From Stramonita haemastoma (lineage: Eukaryota; Mollusca; Gastropoda; Neogastropoda; Muricidae), in the NCBI GenBank assembly GCA_030674155.1, contig CM060344.1:20699403-20763402 (forward strand): DNA of 64,000 bases, given 5' to 3'. Positions 1 to 58,344 of this stretch are shown piece by piece; within the stretch, counting starts at the first letter, position 1, and each line of letters opens with the position of its first letter. Under the pieces are notes generated by a model that saw only the letters and a program-made list of their open reading frames with translations, did not search any database and was not told the DNA's origin. Position numbers and translations under genes: made by a program.

Positions 1-493
1 AAAAAAGTTCGTCTGCTCACAGTGTCACTTAATAAGTAAGGGGATGATGCATGCATGTGTGCACATGCATGAGGATTTGCATGTATGAATGTTGGAGTTG
101 GAACCTTCATGACCTTATGCATATAAAATATATTTTCATATTCATTATGCTGATCACATGGTTGACAGGAAAACAAGAAAAATTTTCCACTGATATGTGT
201 ATTGAACATTTGACAAACGATGAACTTTTTTTTCTTTTTTTGTAACAGTATTTTCTGGTTGGTGTGCTTGTGACATTCTTTTAATATCTGGACTTGTTTA
301 CATGTGTGTAAATTTTGCAGCATTCTTTGTACCTTTGCCACAATGACAGGAATTTATAAAGTAGCCTTGTTGTTAGAAATGAGTTGAAGAAAGCAGCCTT
401 GGTTGTACCTTTGCCACAGTGACAGGAATTTCTAAAGTAGACTTGTTAGAAGTGAAGTGAAGAAATCAGCACTGGTTGGTGTGTGTGTGTCAG
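1..493 (+). other. Intron of the TPD52 gene
   Basis: No coding signal. Two diverged direct copies of a ~78-bp segment beginning tgtacctttgccaca lie at about 328-405 and 406-480, just before the exon at 494. Confidence 0.6.
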
Positions 494-8210
<7,717 letters not shown>

Positions 8211-11200
8211 ACTCCTCCTCCCCGTGCTGCTGCACCCACACACACTTTCCGCAATATTGCGTCTGTTTGATGGAAACATAGAACCCTTTTTTTCTCTCGC
8301 TTGAAATTCTTATCATCTTTCCCCCCCCCCTTTTCTACTCTTTAAACATGCCTAGAATTTTTGAAAATTGAATTAACGTACAGAAAAATGCAAAATGGTG
8401 ATATTGAACCGAATTTGTGTGTGTGTGTGCAAGTTGTCAGAAAAAATGCTTAGGTAGCTTTATATTTTCTTGTAGACGAGATACGTGTCACTTTAAGTCT
8501 AGTTTTTATTCCTGTAGGGGTTTTTTTTGTTTTTTTTAAATCTGTAGTATTGAGGATTATTGCTGAGCCAGTTTGATGTGAAATGTTGAAGTATGTGGCA
8601 CTGCCACGTGTGTTTCTGTGTAGAGGCTTTGATTGTATCAGTAACTGTGAACAATCTCATTAGACACTGGGCAAGTTCAGCAGGGATTGTGTTTGGTTAT
8701 GGTTCCTTTACTACCATAGTGTATCCACTTTCTGTCTCCACGTAACCTCCTTCCTTTTATGGGTTAATTTTTTTGCCACATACTTGATAGGTGATCTGTA
8801 ATTCTTAAGTTTGAATGCTGGATTGGATGTGTCAGCTTTTAGACACTGAGCCCCTGCCCTCCTTTTAAATTGTACATTCCTTTCATGTTGCCATTTTGCA
8901 CAATGCATATAACGTCCACAGAAGCATCATGCACTGGTTTTGTCATTGTCAAATCTTGAGTGAATGTTTGAAATAATTTCATGAACGATTCCCTCATTGC
9001 TTTTTCAACAGCTTTAGGCACACGATTGTTTTATTCTGATCTTTGTTTTTACTCTACTTAATGTCTCTAATGTCCATGTCTGTAGGTGTCCTTATACCTC
9101 CACTCATCAAGGTTAGAGTAACACACAGGAGTGAGATCTGTTGTTGGTGTTAAGGTTATGATTATGTCCCAGTGGTGGTTTCCCATTTAGCGACTGGAGT
9201 AAGAGATGCACAGAAAATGTGGTTTTTAGTCAGCATTAAAAGCTTTTCATGGTAGCTAATAAATATGTTGTACATAACAGCTTGAATAAACAACATTCAT
9301 GACTTCAAAGTAAGTATGTTATTGCTTTGTATAAAGCTCCCATGTGCAGGGCAGTTTGTACAGCTTTTTGAAGGTTTGAGGTCTGGATTTGTCTTATTTA
9401 AACCAAGAAAGGATATCATAACCTCAAGTAGTATCTCAAATAAGAATAACTCCCTTTTCTGTACAAAAGGAATGAAACTAGTTACCAAAAAAAAACCCCA
9501 ACAGAACAAGAACAAATGAAATTCATGCATGCTGTGTGATTCTCAGTGCTCTAGTCACTCCCTCTGATTGAAGCTCAAGTAAAAAGTTTGAGGTTAGTCT
9601 GGGTTCCCACATTCTTACTGGACTGTGCAATATTAGGTGTCCCCAGCTTATAGTGATTAACATTTTTTTTAATAGTTTTTTTAAAGCCTGATATGAGTCA
9701 ATTATAGACACTTTTTTTTTTCAAATTGTTTTACATGTTTATGTATAATTGTAGTTGAGGGGGGGGGGGGGGGGGAAGCTTTCAGCCAACTTTCAAAATG
9801 CTGTGGCAGTAAATCAGGGAACAGGTAATTTTTAAACTCTGCAGGAAGAAAATGTGACTCCATACAAACCAGGTGTAAGAGATGGGAGAATAGTGGTGGG
9901 TCAGTATAAAAAAATTTATTCATTGTGGTAAATGAAGATGTTTGTGTCTATGAACCTACCTACTATATCTATATAATACATACATATAATCTGTGATCTC
10001 TTACTGATATCAAAGTGTTGATGAAAAATTTTACCTGTGCTCTTTGTTCACTTTTTGACCACTGAACAGATTACGGAGAAATCATTCGATGGTAAGAGGC
10101 GAAGAAACCTTTTCACCTGTCTCAGTGCGTGCGACGCAGTCCCTTCGCACACTTTAAACACAGAGCTTCCCTAGAAAACGTCAGGTATCATTGTACTATT
10201 AACACTGACTGGAGACCGTTTTTCTGCAGTTGCTGGTTGAAATGTTTGTGGAGACACTAACAGCCATGTCTTGTGCCTGCCTGTGTCTGCCTGTGTCTTG
10301 GTGCATGATGTTTCCTCTACGCAGTCTTTGTCTCCCCCTCTTTCTCCACATTCCCCCCCCCCCCCCAACTGTCTCTCTCGATCATTTGTCTCTTTCTCCA
10401 CATTTTTCCCCCAACCGTCTCTCTTGATCATTTGTGGAGGGGTGGGGGGTTTGGGTTTTTTTGGTGGGTGTTTTTTTTTTGTTTTTTTTTAACTGACTGC
10501 TGGTTAGATTGATTCCCACCCTGATAGCATGTTAAAGTTCAGTTTTCTTCAGTATATATATTTTTTTTTTGTAAATTGAAAACCTGCAAATCCGCTTTCT
10601 TTTTTTTGGTTCGGTTTATTTGTTTTCTGCAAGTGTTCCTGACAAATTTTCATAAAATCATGCATTGTTTCAAATATTTTTTTTCCATTTTGTGTTTCAA
10701 TTCAGTTCAGTATTTAAAAAAAAATTTAAATGCCTACCGTGTTTTGTAGTTGATTTAATGAATTTTGTGTGTGTGTGTGTGTTTTGTTAGATAAATGTTG
10801 TTTTGTGTCTTGGTGATTTGTTGGAGTCTTGTGTAGAATTGGAGTTTTCACCTCCATGTTCACCTTTCTATGGTCGAGTTGGGCAATTGTTCAAGCAATG
10901 CATGTACTCAGTGTCTTGTCTTTCTGGAATGTGCATGTTGTTTGCACTGAACATTACGTTGTATTAAAAGTTAATTTATTTGCATTCATGAATATATGTT
11001 TAATGGCTTTAAGTTCTGTTCATGTATTGGTTCTCATTTTGTTCTTTTTCCTTGGCCAATAAAATTAGCAAGTTTGTTTGTTTTTTTTTCTGTCTGCCTT
11101 GGCCAATAAAATTAGCAATTGGTTTTTTTTCTCTGCTGGTTGAAATTGTGTGTTTTCTTCTGTCAGAAATTGTGTCAGTTCATTTGACATTAGCTTATTT

Positions 11201-13600
11201 CATTCACATTTTGTAATTTTTCTTTTCAAAATGCCTGTAAATACGTTAACCTCAGTGTCCAGAAAGGAATATTTCAAGTGTATGCTGGGTGTTTTCTTTT
11301 CTGTTTGTATTGCAATTGTAGCATGCTTGCACAGGTTTTCTTTTGGTTGTTAGTCCATTTGATTTTGAATAGCTTTTTTTTCAGCTGGGGAAGGTAAAGG
11401 ACTAACTTTACAACTTTTGTCTAATAAAATGAGGGACAGTTGCGAATGGAATGGTAGATGTGATTTGGAAGTGTTAGGCACCTACATGTTTTCATTAGTA
11501 GTGGTGATGTGTTTTGCTAGGATAGTGGAGATGTGAACTGCTTTCTCTCTCTCTGTCTCTCTGTGCTGTGTTGTCCTCTCATCCCTACAACATGGACCAA
11601 ACTCTGTAGTCTTGGGAAGGTGCCTGATAACATCTCAGAAAAAAAACAAAAACATTGTCCATGAAAGCCTGGGGTTGTTCTTACTCTCTCTCTCTCCATC
11701 ATGAAGTCTTTGAAGTCATCTATGACCAGGAAGTGAACAGAAAAGATGAACACTTTGTAATCAGTATGAATGTATGGCTGTGTGCACATGTTAACAAATT
11801 TCATTATTAAGACCCATCTTGAAAGCAGGGACTGAACTTGAAAGGCTGACACCTGAACTGGTGTGTATGGAGTGATTGTTGTGCGTGCAGCTATCAGCCA
11901 GTTTCTTGATTTGGTGCCTCTGTGGGAAGGTATTGACAAAGAAGGCCATAAGCAATGATTGAACTGCTTTGCCTAGCCACTCATGCAACTTGTGCTTGCC
12001 TTGACAAGCCCTATCAGGGTGAAAGTGTTCTCAATTTGGCTTTGGTCCTGTGACTGCGAGGACCGATTAACTGAAGTAAAGTACCACTACCAGTTACAAT
12101 TGTTGGGTTACAAATACTCTGTACAAACACACCAGGTGAAATTTATACCTTTTTTAAAAAAAATTTTTTACTCCTTCTCTGGCCTCAGTCTCCCATGATG
12201 GAATTGAGTGAATGTGAATGATGGTAAGGTATTTGCTGGAAACGATTTTCTGATAGTTGCACTGACAGAACCAGGTAAGCCATCACTTATGTTTGTCTGA
12301 TGTTTCTCTGCTGTGGCACCAGTCTTGGCTTTTCAACAATGAGAATGTGCTTAATCTTTCTCCCTTGACTGCGTGGGTTTTGCCTTTTGTTTCCCTGTAT
12401 GTAATGGATGATGGTATGTGGCCATTACCTTTCGGGAGCTGGTCAGCCTTTAAGATCAGTAGTTCTTGCTCGTAGCCTGTTGCCGACTCTTGGCTCCCAA
12501 CAGTTATGTTATTGGAACAGCCGTACTCTCTCTCTTTTGCCTGAGTGTGAAGACAGCTTTGGTTCCCTTGCGGAGTTACTTACCTCAGATGATGGTCATG
12601 TTGTTGGTGTCAGCCTGGGGTGAGAGGACTACCAGATTGTGGACATAGTACTTTATTATTGTGGGAGGACGTGTGTTATCACATGTCAGTGAAGGTCCTC
12701 GCTTTGCTTGTTGTTACGTCACCATGACAGGGAAATTCGTTAAACAGATGTGCGCTCACCCAGATTGTGTGGCAGTCTTATGGAACATTCCAAGAACAAT
12801 TACTGCTTTGTCAAATAAGCTTCTTTTTTTTTCACTACACAAGCACAGACTGCACACAGTAACCGATTACTGTCACCACATAAAGTGTTTGGAAAGGAAT
12901 AATCTAGGCCATAAGAACGCCTTGCATGGCAAGTTTTGTCTGTTGTTGCTTTTCCAGTGTGGGGTTTATTCTCACAGACTGACTTTCCATGATTGCGTTT
13001 CTGGATACGACTATTACGTTGTCAGCCCTGATAGGTGGGTATGGCCTATGGCTAGATGTTGGGCATTGCCAAGCCCATTGCTGGCAGAACTATGCAGTGT
13101 TGAACAGATCGTCGTCTATTGTTTTGAAGAGATTACATCAAGTAGCACATATTATTCATTCTGTGTAATGTTAACTATTTGTGGTGTTGTGTATCTTTCA
13201 ATACTCTTTATTTATTTTCTACTTTTTTTTTGAGGGATGTAAGTAAGGTGGTAGCCTGCAGTTGGAACCTGGAAGATAATTGTAGTAGAATATTACTGGT
13301 ATAGATGGTCCAGATTACTAGAACGTTTGTATTGTCCCCTTCATTCCTTTTCTCTTTTTGTGTTCAGTATTTGTGTATTTCGATTTTCTTCTTGAAGAAA
13401 AGGTGTGATCAACTGGCTGTGGAGTCATGAACTGGGTGATAATGATGGTGTAATTGGTGTGCAGACTGGGAATCGGCTGTATATAGGAAGGACATTGCCA
13501 ATTCGTTGTACTGGCTCGTTCATTGTCACGCATACATGTACAATGCGTTTATGTGTGTGTCCACTTAATTAATAAACATCATCTTCAAATTTGACAAGGA
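8211..13600 (+). other. TPD52 3' flank, probably long 3' UTR plus intergenic DNA
   Basis: No second coding gene recognised. T- and GT-rich sequence. AATAAA signals occur at 9258-9263, 9285-9290, 11058-11063, 11105-11110 and 13571-13576, so the transcript end cannot be fixed. The segment ccttggccaataaaattagc is duplicated at about 11050 and 11098. A G-run lies at about 9760-9776. Confidence 0.5.
9258..9290 (+). terminator. Candidate polyadenylation signals of TPD52
   Basis: Two AATAAA hexamers (9258-9263, 9285-9290) about 1.05 kb after the stop codon. They are the first closely paired signals downstream; usage is inference. Confidence 0.4.
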
Positions 13601-13889
13601 TGTGTGGGGGTTGCTTTGGCTGTTAAATTTTTTTGTGTTGTGATCCTATGAAATGACACTAAATGGTTACTTTGCTTGGTGGCATGTAGGCCACAGCTGT
13701 CCGAGAGAGCCATGGTTGCTGAAGGTGCATGCCTAACTTACACAGGTGAAACATTATTATTTTCAGTCCACATACGCAGGCCCTGGTGGATTTGGAGTAT
13801 CTGTGAGGCCTCCTCTCTGGGTAGGTTATTTAGAATGCAGCATGCAAAAAAACACAACTCAAAGCAACTTATTTCTCACTTCTTTAGGG

Positions 13890-14060
13890 GTTTAAACTTA
13901 AGGACCCACCACAGCTGTCAGTTTCCCCCACTTTCAGGTGCTATTCATTCCATACCACCCCAGGTGGTGCTAATTATAGCATGAACTGACCACACTTGAA
14001 CTTGGTGAAAGGGAGGGGCATGCTAAATTTAGCACTCTTGGCCGAGTGATGGATTTGCGC
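13890..14060 (-). repeat. Dispersed repeat, inverted relative to the copy at 6650-6760
   Basis: Reverse complement of this stretch shares aaatttagcatgccc, aagtgtggtcagttc and tgctataattggcacca-like segments with 6660-6745, and the ctgaaagtgggggaaactga motif with 7208. A weaker copy begins at about 47060. Function unknown; likely a degraded element. Confidence 0.6.
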
Positions 14061-14189
14061 TTTGTCAAGTTTGTGCCTCCACATATTTTACAGATGACAT
14101 GAATGAGGTTTATCAAGTTAGAAGTTGATAATAAAACACAACTTTTAATAACCATTTTTGTGCCATCATCTTCACTAGTCTTTAGAAAG

Positions 14190-14775
14190 AAAAAATCTAA
14201 CCACATCACTCATCTTTTGCAATCTCTTCACTGGCTGCCTGTCACACAGAGAGTGAGGTACAAGATTAGTGTCCTCTTTGTTTCAAATGTCTCCACAAAT
14301 CTGCACCCTCTTTTCTCTGTAACTCTTCACCTGTACACTCCATCTTGTTCACTGTGGTCAGCCGCAGACACTCTGCGCTTCCAAACACCCAGATTCTAAC
14401 AAACCACTGTTGGCCGACGCTCTTTTTCTGTTTCTGGTCCATCCACCTGGAATCACCTTCCTCTTGCTACACCAAAAGCGTGCATTACATTCGATACTCA
14501 AATCCAGCCTCAAAACGCTCTTATTTCCTGCCTGACGTCTGCCCCTCATGTATTTTCCTTCTTTTCAACAGCCACCTTCATCCCCACCACGCTACATACA
14601 CATGTTGTATGTTTGTCTGTGGTGTGTGTGAGCATAGATTTGATACATGTTAATTCTGAAGACGGTGTGGATGGTTGCATGCATGTAAATGATTTGAATA
14701 TAAGTGCTTCAATTTGTTTGCCTTACAAGATTCAGCGCTATATAAATGCCATACATTATTATTATCATTATTAAG
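14190..14775 (+). mobile_element. Decayed LINE 3' end (L2/CR1-like reverse transcriptase tail)
   Basis: One frame reads LHWLPVTQRVRYKI, then SCSLWSAADTLRF, a stop, then RRSFSVSGPSTWNHLP; a shifted frame ends LKSSLKTLLFPA and a stop. This order (LHWLPV, LRSSADT, WNSLP-like, LKTLLF) is the classic C-terminus of L2/CR1-group non-LTR retrotransposons. The 3' end has gcgctatataaatgcc and an (ATT)n-like tail. It has at least one stop and one frameshift, so it is inactive. Confidence 0.8.
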
Positions 14776-14837
14776 TAAAAAGTAAAGAATCGTATTTTTG
14801 CTACAGTCCCCAACGAATAAATTCAAGAAGAGTCTAA

Positions 14838-14971
14838 GGCAGAGTACAATGTCCCACAGTTGGCACAAACACTACAAACTGGGTGATCACTTTGCCTGTC
14901 CGTAAGGCAGAGTACAATGTCCCACAGTTGGCACAAACACTACAAACTGGGTGATCACTTTGCCTGTCCGT
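14838..14971. repeat. 66-67 bp tandem duplication (two near-identical copies)
   Basis: The segment starting aaggcagagtacaatgtccc is immediately repeated, with no visible difference over nearly all of its length; a recent duplication. Confidence 0.92.
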
Positions 14972-15279
14972 TCATCATACCTTGGGTCCTCAAGAGCGGT
15001 CAGAATGCTAGGGCATGTGTGTATATATGCATAAGTGTACATCTGTCCATCTTGGTGTGTGCCAAATGCTGTGTGTGTGAGCATGCGAGTCCAACTCTGC
15101 CTCTGTGTGTGTGTGTGTGTGTGTGTGTGCACATCTGACGTGTAATGGGAAAGAGAGAGATTTACTTGGGCTGGAGAATGAGAATTGCTCAGTTTTATGT
15201 GGGATGAAAAGGGCTTTAGCCAAGCAGTTGGAAAAAAAATGTTACATCTGTACCCCATCTAAAGGTAGTAAAGGTAAGA

Positions 15280-15540
15280 TTCCATGCACTATACAAACTG
15301 TCTTCAGTGACTCATTGTTCTCTTCTTTTTTATAAATGTCAGGGATAAGAGTGATAGCATGCACTATACAATGTCTTCAGTGACTCATTATTCTCTTCTT
15401 TTCATACATGTATACATCTTTTTATGTCAAGGATAAGTGTGATTGCATGCATTTTACAAACTATCAAACTATGTCTTCAGACTCATTGTTCTCTTCTTTT
15501 TATACATGTATACATTGATATTTGTCGAGGATAAGAGTTG
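15280..15540. repeat. Imperfect ~75-bp tandem repeat, about 3-4 copies
   Basis: Copies share cttcagtgactcattgttct, ttcatacatgtatacat and aggataagtgtgat-type segments. Intergenic. Confidence 0.65.
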
Positions 15541-17469
15541 CCCACTCTCTTTTTCGTATATATCATGGGCAAAAAAAGTAATGATCAGGAACAAGCATGT
15601 GTTCAAGGTAACAGGAGAAAGGAAAGGTCGAAGTGTATGGAAAATAGGAGCAAGACAAGTACTGAAATTTTGAGAATAAACCGGCGTACAGAGAACACAC
15701 CACACAATGAGAAAGAAGACAAAATCAAAATTTCTGTGTTGTCGTTTAATAAAATCGCATCATATAACAACAAATATACAGGACATACTACAGTGACAGT
15801 AAACAACATAACTTCAAAGGTTTTTTTTTTTTTTTTTAATCAACAACTTAAAAAAAAAAAAAAAGCCAGAAGACCAGTGTCTGAACTGCTTAGTTCAATC
15901 ACCACCCACCAAAACACGCACACATAATGATGACAGATATACATACACAAATCTGCGTTATCCCCATTAAAGCAACAAAACACACCAATGCCAATCATCC
16001 CTCATGCAATAACCTATTACCTTGAAAAGTGTGGGTTAAAATGAATAACAATAAATAACTGCTCAACATTAGAACTCACACAAACATACAATTCACTCTG
16101 TGTATTCATGTGACGCACACAATGTAAGTCTTCTCTCGGCCTACCATACACTGACAACACTCAGCAGCAACTTTTTAATTAAAAAGTTCTATAAGTGATC
16201 TGTGACCTGCCCTCTAATGGACACCCATTGTTGTTTCTTTCTGCTTCGAGAAACTGCACAAGTAGAATTATCACACAGCAGTTTCTACTGGATGCTTCTA
16301 CATTCTGCAAAAGGGGAGGAGGAGAAAATAAAAATCAAGAAAACTAAAACCACTCCTGGTTTTTCAAACTCGCTCTCATTCTCCACATAAAAGATAATCA
16401 CTTACACTACCTTGCAATCTGCAAGCTTTTCTCCAAGACATATAATTTGTTATAGTTATTCTGCTGTGCAGTCATTTACCACAGAACATACAAAATACAC
16501 AAAGAAGTTTTTCCCACTGTTCCCATTTACCATCCAGAGACAGCAAACCAACCCATCTTCACATCACAGAACTCAAATTCAGACAATGAAAATGAAATCA
16601 CAGGACTCACAATGAAATGAAACGATGGTAATGAAAGAAAAAGTGAAGCTTCAAAGTTCCTTTCTCACAAGCACATGCATACAGGTGCAGAACTTGGCAG
16701 AATCAGAACACGTCTCTCTAGCCCTTTGGCGAGACAACACACGTCAGACCTACGCAGATTTTCTGAAAAAAAGAACAAACACACATTTGTTCACACATGA
16801 AAAAAAAACAACCGTTTCACTGACAGCATAAATTTGGAATTGAAAAACGCTGTATGCATATCATACCTATACTTACAAACTATACTGAACATTGCATTTG
16901 TCTTCCAGTTTTTTTACACTGCAGAAAAAGAAGTTCAATGTTTCAGAGATCAAATCCATAATTTGATTAACAGAAAAAAAAGATTTACTTCATTTAAAAT
17001 TTTTTTGTTTTTAATTATTGAGAGATCAATCCAAAATATTTCTCAGGAATTTCTCAAAAACTTACCAATCCTACAACAGTTTTTAACTGCAGTAAGGTTA
17101 GAGGGTTTCTTTGGGGGGGGGGGGTATTTCTCAGCCAAAGATCTGAGGTTCATCAATGGTAAAGATTTTGCATAGAGTGGGTTTTTTTTTTTTTTACTCA
17201 CCAGTTAGATGTTAAAAACATGTTGAAAAACGACCATTAAAAAAAAGCCAAAAAAAACAAAACACAGCCCGACTTGGTAATAAGATGTGTACATCACACT
17301 AGTGAACAGCTGATCATAGAGTCAGCTGTGCACACACCAGTGTGAAATGATGTGAATCTTGCTTTGCAACACCATGGAAGGACAGGATAACCAAGGTAAG
17401 GAAGGCTACAGTCCATGGAAGTGTTGCTAACTCTCATGTGCGAGAGAAGTTCAATTGGAGTCCACTTGA
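15541..17469. other. Intergenic stretch between the convergent TPD52 and RPN2 genes
   Basis: AT-rich, with a T-run then an A-run near 15822-15864 and a G-run near 17114. No conserved protein signal, RNA gene or complete element recognised. Confidence 0.5.
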
Positions 17470-17473
17470 TTAA

Positions 17474-18925
17474 CCCTCTTGTTGTTGAATTCTACACAGC
17501 TAAACTGCCTGTAGATTTTGAATTCTTTTAAAGTTTTCTACCCCAAACTGACATAGTCTACTCCTGAGACAATTGTCTGTGTGCATGACAAGCTATCAAG
17601 CTGAAATTTTGTCACAAGCTAGATATATCTTTGTACTTGCATTTTAAGACAAGTTTACATGTCTGGTCACAAAATGTCGTGTCGTTGTCACCTTATTTGT
17701 CACCAATCACAGGTAAAAGTATGTTGTATACAATAAACCAGCAAAATATATATGGAATAGACACAAATTCATACATGTAAGTGTTGAATAAAGAACTGAT
17801 GCCTAGCTAACGTGTTTATTAATGTTTGTGTGCAATTGTACTTCAAGGATGTGTCACACAATGTCCTCATAACACCTATTGTTTTATATGTCTTGATGAG
17901 GCATACTTTTTGTTTAACTGGTTTTTTGTCTTTTGAAAACAAGGAATATTCAATCAATATCTTACCTATATACTGCATTTCAGATGTCTATGTCTTACCA
18001 CATGTTTGTTAAGTCCACAGAAGTGTAATATTGTACATAAGTGTCACATTGTCACCAGTGTCACCACACAGGTGTGACAAACATAAAACAACACAGAACT
18101 TTTTGTAATTCTACAAAATTTTAATCGTGATAGCCTTTAAAGTAGTCATAGCGATGGCACAGGGACACATCACATCACAGAAAGCACAAAATGTGGATGT
18201 GTCGGGGGTGTACCTATCGCTGTCACCTGTGGCATCTTGGCAGACTTGAGGTCTATTTTCTTTTCCTTCTCGGTATTTTCGTCATCAGCAAATCTGTCCG
18301 TTGAGTTTCAAATAAAAAGTGTGGTATTAACTAGAAAATAGACAAAAAGCGTCACATTTTCTGGCGTTTATGCTGCGGACCTCCCCCCTCCCCGTCAAAA
18401 TTTCTCCACAGCGTGTGGGTAGCACAGGTCGCCCGCCACCTTGCAGGAATGTGCCATGTAGTCGGGTTCATTCTTCTCTCTAACTGCGTTATTTCCTTTC
18501 TCTTCTCCCCCGTCAGCTTTTTATTTCTGACTCACTTAATATTTATCATTGAATTTTTTCTACTTCCAATGCAAACACGTTCATTTTATTGTCTAGTTAG
18601 TTAGATGAATCGTCTGCTACCAACGAAGACGCCATTTTTTTTCGCCACGCGTTATGAGTGAAAGGCGTTTCCATCGCCAGCCTTGCTTTCTTCCTTCCCT
18701 CCCAAGTACACACTGTTAGTGGTCTAAATTTATCACTGGCACCATCTGAAACCTTCCCTGCATCGCCCCACCAAATTTCAGACACATTGTGTGAGAACCA
18801 CGAGGTATGTGTGTGATGGAAAAGTACTGCCCACGTGGTCAGGACCAACGGGCGGCTACGGCCGCAACGGAATCTAGCAGCAGGTGCTGTTACGGGCGGC
18901 TGCGGCCGCAACGGGGCTAAGACGG
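17474..18925 (-). mobile_element. Candidate TTAA-flanked non-autonomous DNA element (weak)
   Basis: TTAA at 17470-17473 and 18926-18929. The ends read CCCTCTTGTTG and, in reverse complement, CCGTCTTAGCC, so only about seven terminal bases agree. The right end carries two copies of acgggcggct(a/g)cggccgc, like subterminal motifs. A minus-strand ATGGCG start lies near 18634, as in the other TTAA elements here. Low confidence because the inverted repeat is so short. Confidence 0.35.
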
Positions 18926-19837
18926 TTAAAGCTAAGCTAGAAAAACTTGTCTGTTTCAGTTTGGTAATTCTATCTTTTAACAATGACAACAACAACAAAA
19001 AACACAAAGAATACATCTGGTTTGCATGAGACTTGGTAAAATATATAGAAGGAAATGACTACTGTCTGAAATAGGAACATAATTAAAGCTACAAACTCTG
19101 GAAAATTAGATATCTATGTACTTAAAAAAACCCAAAGAATATACATTTTTCAGAAGTTACATCAGCAATATCTGTGGTAAGTTAGAATTATATCTAAGAA
19201 TAATTGCATAACCTAGCAAATGAAGTAATGATAATAAATGGAAATGATAATCACAGGATAAAAGCAGGCACTAAAAGTAAGGCGCCAAAGACAAATGTAC
19301 CACAGTGACGCACACTAGCCAGTCCGGGGTGTGGACTGGGGGAATGTGGCTGACAGTGGAGGTTTCTGTGCGACACCATGGAAGGACGAGGTGGTCACTG
19401 AGGAGACTCACTATCCATGGAAGTGTCCATACATTCATTCCCTCACCCCCCCATTTCATCTACCTACAGGTTCCAATCTACACCTTTTCTTTTTCCTAGT
19501 CTTATATCAAAAGAATATGCCAGTCTTATCAATATTGATAACATACAACCTTCATCGGATATTATATATCTCATTTGTGTTCTGGTTGCTAAAATAAAGA
19601 TTGCTTTACATTTTAGACATCTGTTCAAGGTTGGGTTTTTTTTTGTTTGGGGGCAAAATTTTTTTTAATTTTTTGGGCGGGGCAGGTGTTCATGTTGGTT
19701 TACTTGTTTGCTTTTTTGCTTGGGGGGGGTGTATGTTGGAGGGAGGGTCTTTTTCTTTTCTTTCATTATTTTTCTTTAACAAATTCCTCGCACTAAGCAC
19801 ACACCTTACACAATGTACACCTTCTAACTGTCAGGAG

Positions 19838-19916
19838 CTATTCCAAAGAGACGTCATATCTTTCAGAAAGAGCACCCCCACTCATACAAAAAAAAGCAGC
19901 TGTCAAACAAACTGAC
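19838..19916 (-). other. Unresolved 3' end of RPN2
   Basis: Two outcomes fit. If the donor gtcagt after exon 19 is used, a small terminal exon lies downstream; I could not identify it. If it is not used, the frame reads on for about 25 unrelated residues (SVCLTAAFFC...) to a TAG at 19838-19840. Human RPN2 ends three residues after this point, so a tiny last exon is expected. A minus-strand AATAAA lies near 18584-18589. Confidence 0.4.
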
Positions 19917-45124
<25,208 letters not shown>

Positions 45125-45456
45125 GTTGCCTGACGCGTCCAAATCTCAGCCTCATCCGGGCATGTGGACAATTGTAGAAGAAGGAATGGGCATGAAAAGA
45201 AGCCAGTCGCAAAAGTAAAAGTAGGCTCAAAGAAAAATAAAATTATTTTCTTTGATAAAAGATAGCATATGGAAAAGACAATACAGCTCGAAAAATAGGT
45301 TTTTAAGAGGGTTTGGGAGGAGGATGAAGGTGGAGATGGGGATAGCTAGTTGGAGGGGGAGTGTGTTGTCTGTCACCGGAAATACATTGCTCAGAGACCG
45401 CGGGAAATCTTCTGCTGGCCTGTCTTGCATGTTGACGACGAAATTCAACGATCAGG
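45125..45456. promoter_or_regulatory. Putative bidirectional promoter, RPN2 / MSH6
   Basis: The two start codons are head to head, 332 bp apart, leaving room only for two 5' UTRs and a shared promoter. The sequence is mixed, with CpG-containing stretches (gacgcgtcc near 45133, gaccgcggg near 45396). No TATA box is obvious. Shared control is inference from spacing. Confidence 0.6.
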
Positions 45457-57338
<11,882 letters not shown>

Positions 57339-57445
57339 GTAAGTGGAATGGAGTGCAGAATACAAACATGCTATGATCTGGGTTTTCTGTAGAAGCCGAC
57401 ACTTTGGGTATGATCTGCCTTAGTAGGATCATTATTGTCGTTTCG

Positions 57446-57658
<213 letters not shown>

Positions 57659-58104
57659 TGCATTTTGCAGGTTTGTTTTTGTTTTCACGCTGAGGTCAGA
57701 TACACAGGGCCTGACTTGTCAGGCACTTAACAACAGCATGATGTATTTTTGCTCATACAACAGACAACAAAAGTTGCTGTCTAAGGTTTCAACAAAGAAG
57801 AAAGTTTTCTATGCAAATCACAACCCAGCCAAGAAAGACAGTGTCAATATTTATGATCTGAGAAACTTGTAAAAGGAGGTTAGGGGTATGCTGATATGGA
57901 CTGTGGAGTTTGGGGATTGTAGCGTTGTCATTTTTCTCATCTTTTTTTGTTTTAACATCAGAATTTCCGTTTTTCCATTGTGCAACTACGAAATGATAAA
58001 ATCACATCTGTAGGCTGAGGAATTTAGCCATGTCCGTTTTGGTTTGGTTCAGTTGTATCAAAGAGTCCCAGGGGAGTGATTTTGAGTTAGGGTCTGTACC
58101 ATTT

Positions 58105-58235
58105 ATTTATTTTTATTAATTTTCTGTTTATTTATTTCAAGGATAATGGAATTAAACACTCATGTGCTTTTTTTTTTGCATACAGTCCCTGTGTGTATGC
58201 TGTTTTGTAATCTTGTCATCTGTTCCCATCAACAA
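58105..58235 (-). mobile_element. SINE family A, 3' fragment
   Basis: Contains tttatttcaaggataatgga, tacagtccctgtgtgtatgc and cttgtcatctgttcccat. Confidence 0.7.
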
Positions 58236-58344
58236 ACCAACCATCCCCTCTGGTTTGTCAGTGTTGGAAGTGCTTGTAGTGGATGTGATGTGTCGTGACG
58301 TGATGTGATGTGACGTGACGTGACGTGATGTGATGTGACATTAG

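Noticed and set aside
12661..13233. 190-codon plus-strand frame in the TPD52 3' flank
   Set aside because: No recognisable motif, Cys/His/Tyr-rich composition of chance frames, no splice partner; probably in 3' UTR or intergenic DNA.
18170..18293. Possible RPN2 terminal exon (FADDENTEKEKKIDLKSAKMP, 41 codons, phase-compatible)
   Set aside because: It would add about 40 residues not found in the family, has a weak acceptor tract, and lies inside candidate TTAA element 4; probably a transposon relic.
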